A stretch of 64,000 nucleotides of DNA from Brachionus plicatilis (Eukaryota; Rotifera; Eurotatoria; Ploima; Brachionidae), in assembly GCA_010279815.1 (NCBI GenBank), contig QEOQ01000640.1, positions 844,244-908,243 on the forward strand, in the 5' to 3' direction. Numbering within the stretch: the stretch's first letter is position 1; each line of letters starts with the position of its first letter. The position numbers and the translations under genes were made by a program. The notes below the pieces were generated by a model that was not told the origin of the DNA, made no database searches, and saw nothing but the letters and a program-made list of their open reading frames with translations. Below, piece by piece: positions 62,760 to 64,000 of the stretch.

Positions 62760-63290
62760 CATAAAAAAAGCGAGGATTTAAAAAGATTAAGCTCGAATTT
62801 ATGACAAGACTCAATAACACCTACACTTAGAAATAAATTGAAGAAACTCTCCCTCATACACTTGAGAAAGACTTAATCTCGGAAGTAATCGAAATCATTG
62901 ATGGCGAAAATGAACCAAGTAGGTATTATAGATAAAATAAAAGCGACTCTTTACGTCTTGGAAATAAATTGGAATGCAAAAAAGCTTGAAAGTGAGAAGG
63001 CAAAATGTGTCAAAGAGGTACTTGGACGCAAAAATAACGAGAACATCACAGCTGAGCTATTTGACCTATTAAAATTTGAAAATTTTAGTTTTTAAAAATA
63101 TTTTTTATCATTTTAATCAAATATTTTTTTATCAAATTAATGTAACTCTACAAATCTAAAAAATGTCGTCTTTTTCTTGTACTATTTTATTTAATTTTAT
63201 ACTCAATTTGACTCTATCTCTTATTTTTTTTCTTTATTTAGATTGACTGGCAAGCGGTCCTTAAACTAAATAAATAAAAAAATAAAAAAA
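62760..63290 (+). pseudogene. LINE-like 3' fragment with tail
   Basis: Coding-like runs occur on the plus strand (LPHTLEKDLISEVIEIIDG at about 62850-62907, then a 65-codon frame at 62898-63095 with NENITAELFDLLKFE). The two are in different frames. At 63241-63290 the sequence ACTGGCAAGCGGTCCTTAAA runs into CTAAATAAATAAA, like a non-LTR element 3' end. No RT motif is left, so the assignment rests on the tail and position. Confidence 0.4.
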
Positions 63291-63689
63291 GCGAGAATTT
63301 TTTAATGACGTAATTATTCGAATTTATTGACATATCTTTAAAATAGAGTACTCTATTTTAGTGACATGTTATTCAAAATTGAGCACTGTTTTTGAAAAAA
63401 ATAAAAATTCATTATTATTGAAATGTAATTAAATGTGAATAAATTTATAAAATATTAAAAATAGTTTCAGCTTTTATGAAATTCAAATAAAAATGGAAAT
63501 TTAATTTTATTTTAAATCCTAAGGTCAATAAAACCGGATGTATTTTTTAACAGAAGCTAACTTATTCCTTTTTTAAGACATGTCTCATAAATTGAACATT
63601 GCTCTTTTTATAATCAGTGTTCATTTTTTACTGTCATGTCATTATTTCTTTTGGTGACATGTCAGTAAATTCGGACAATTACGTTATAT

Positions 63690-64000
63690 ATTTATTATCT
63701 TTCAAAAAGGCAAATCTTTGAGTGCGAATAGCTACAAAGATTTTTTCTTAATGACTTTGAGATACCAAAAACTCAAAATGTTGAATACTTAGGTCTCCCG
63801 ATTGGTAATAATAATTTTATCTGGAGATTTATTGAAGAAAAGTTGAAAAAAGCTGAGAGGGGTTTTTATTCTTTATACTGACTAGGTTGTAAACCAAAAT
63901 CTGCATGTCCTTATTTAGTCAGCTTTCTCTACGAACACTTTTGTCAATCGATTTTTCGCTACCATCTAGATTTGGTCTAAATTACTGAAAATATACTAAG
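63690..64000 (+). pseudogene. Reverse-transcriptase thumb fragment (LINE), runs off window
   Basis: The plus-strand frame reads RFFLNDFEIPKTQNVEYLGL then PIGNNNF, the segment after the catalytic YADD of LINE RTs, followed by a thumb with FCQSIFRYHLDLV. In-frame stops after FYSLY and after HLDLV mark it as dead. It may be a separate insertion from the 62.8-kb fragment. Confidence 0.6.

Overview
This is a strongly AT-rich nuclear segment from an animal. The genes have spliceosomal introns with GT..AG ends. Many introns are tiny (46-72 nt) and others are over 1.3 kb and filled with transposon debris. The protein set is metazoan: Hv1 proton channel, SPPL2 intramembrane protease, VWA/alpha-kinase, lipocalin, Cdc20, Mieap/SPATA18-like protein, DNase II, CFAP77, TMEM245 and GPR107. 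Base composition, tiny introns, a VWA/alpha-kinase and heavy LINE/MITE content would fit a small invertebrate such as a monogonont rotifer; that placement is inference. No bacterial, organellar, rRNA, tRNA or CRISPR feature was seen.

Layout. 1-2.7 kb: a dispersed repeat, a 5'-truncated Jockey-type LINE (minus) and, directly abutting it, the last exons of an Hv1 channel (plus). 3.5-4.5 kb: a foldback element with two 395-bp arms. 6.1-6.5 kb: a mariner-type MITE. 6.7-9.9 kb: a six-exon SPPL2 gene (minus). 10-15 kb: mostly empty, with Tc1 and RT relics. 15.1-22.5 kb: a three-exon VWA/alpha-kinase gene (minus), with a small unknown three-exon gene ending 45 bp upstream of its start codon, possibly an operon-like pair. 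22.9-24.4 kb: a hAT MITE with intact 8-bp target duplication, a LINE tail and a broken FLYWCH zinc-finger gene. 26 kb: a secreted lipocalin (minus). 29.3-30.8 kb: Cdc20 (minus). 30.8-39.5 kb: a long gene-poor stretch of MITEs and transposase fragments.

39.5-46.5 kb: a three-exon Mieap-like gene (plus) with a dead LINE in intron 1 and a MITE in intron 2. 47.6-48.9 kb: DNase II (plus). 50.1-51.1 kb: CFAP77 (plus). 51.4-52.6 kb: a decayed Tc1 copy and a SINE-like insertion with 13-bp target duplications. 53.4-55.8 kb: intronless TMEM245 (plus). 57.0-60.5 kb: six-exon GPR107 (minus). 61-64 kb: MITEs, a second copy of the repeat at position 1, and LINE fragments running off the window.

The genes are independent housekeeping or cell-biological loci, not a pathway. 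Several act in the secretory/endolysosomal system (SPPL2, GPR107, DNase II, lipocalin). The exon structures were read by eye from splice consensus, reading phase and family similarity. They need transcript support.
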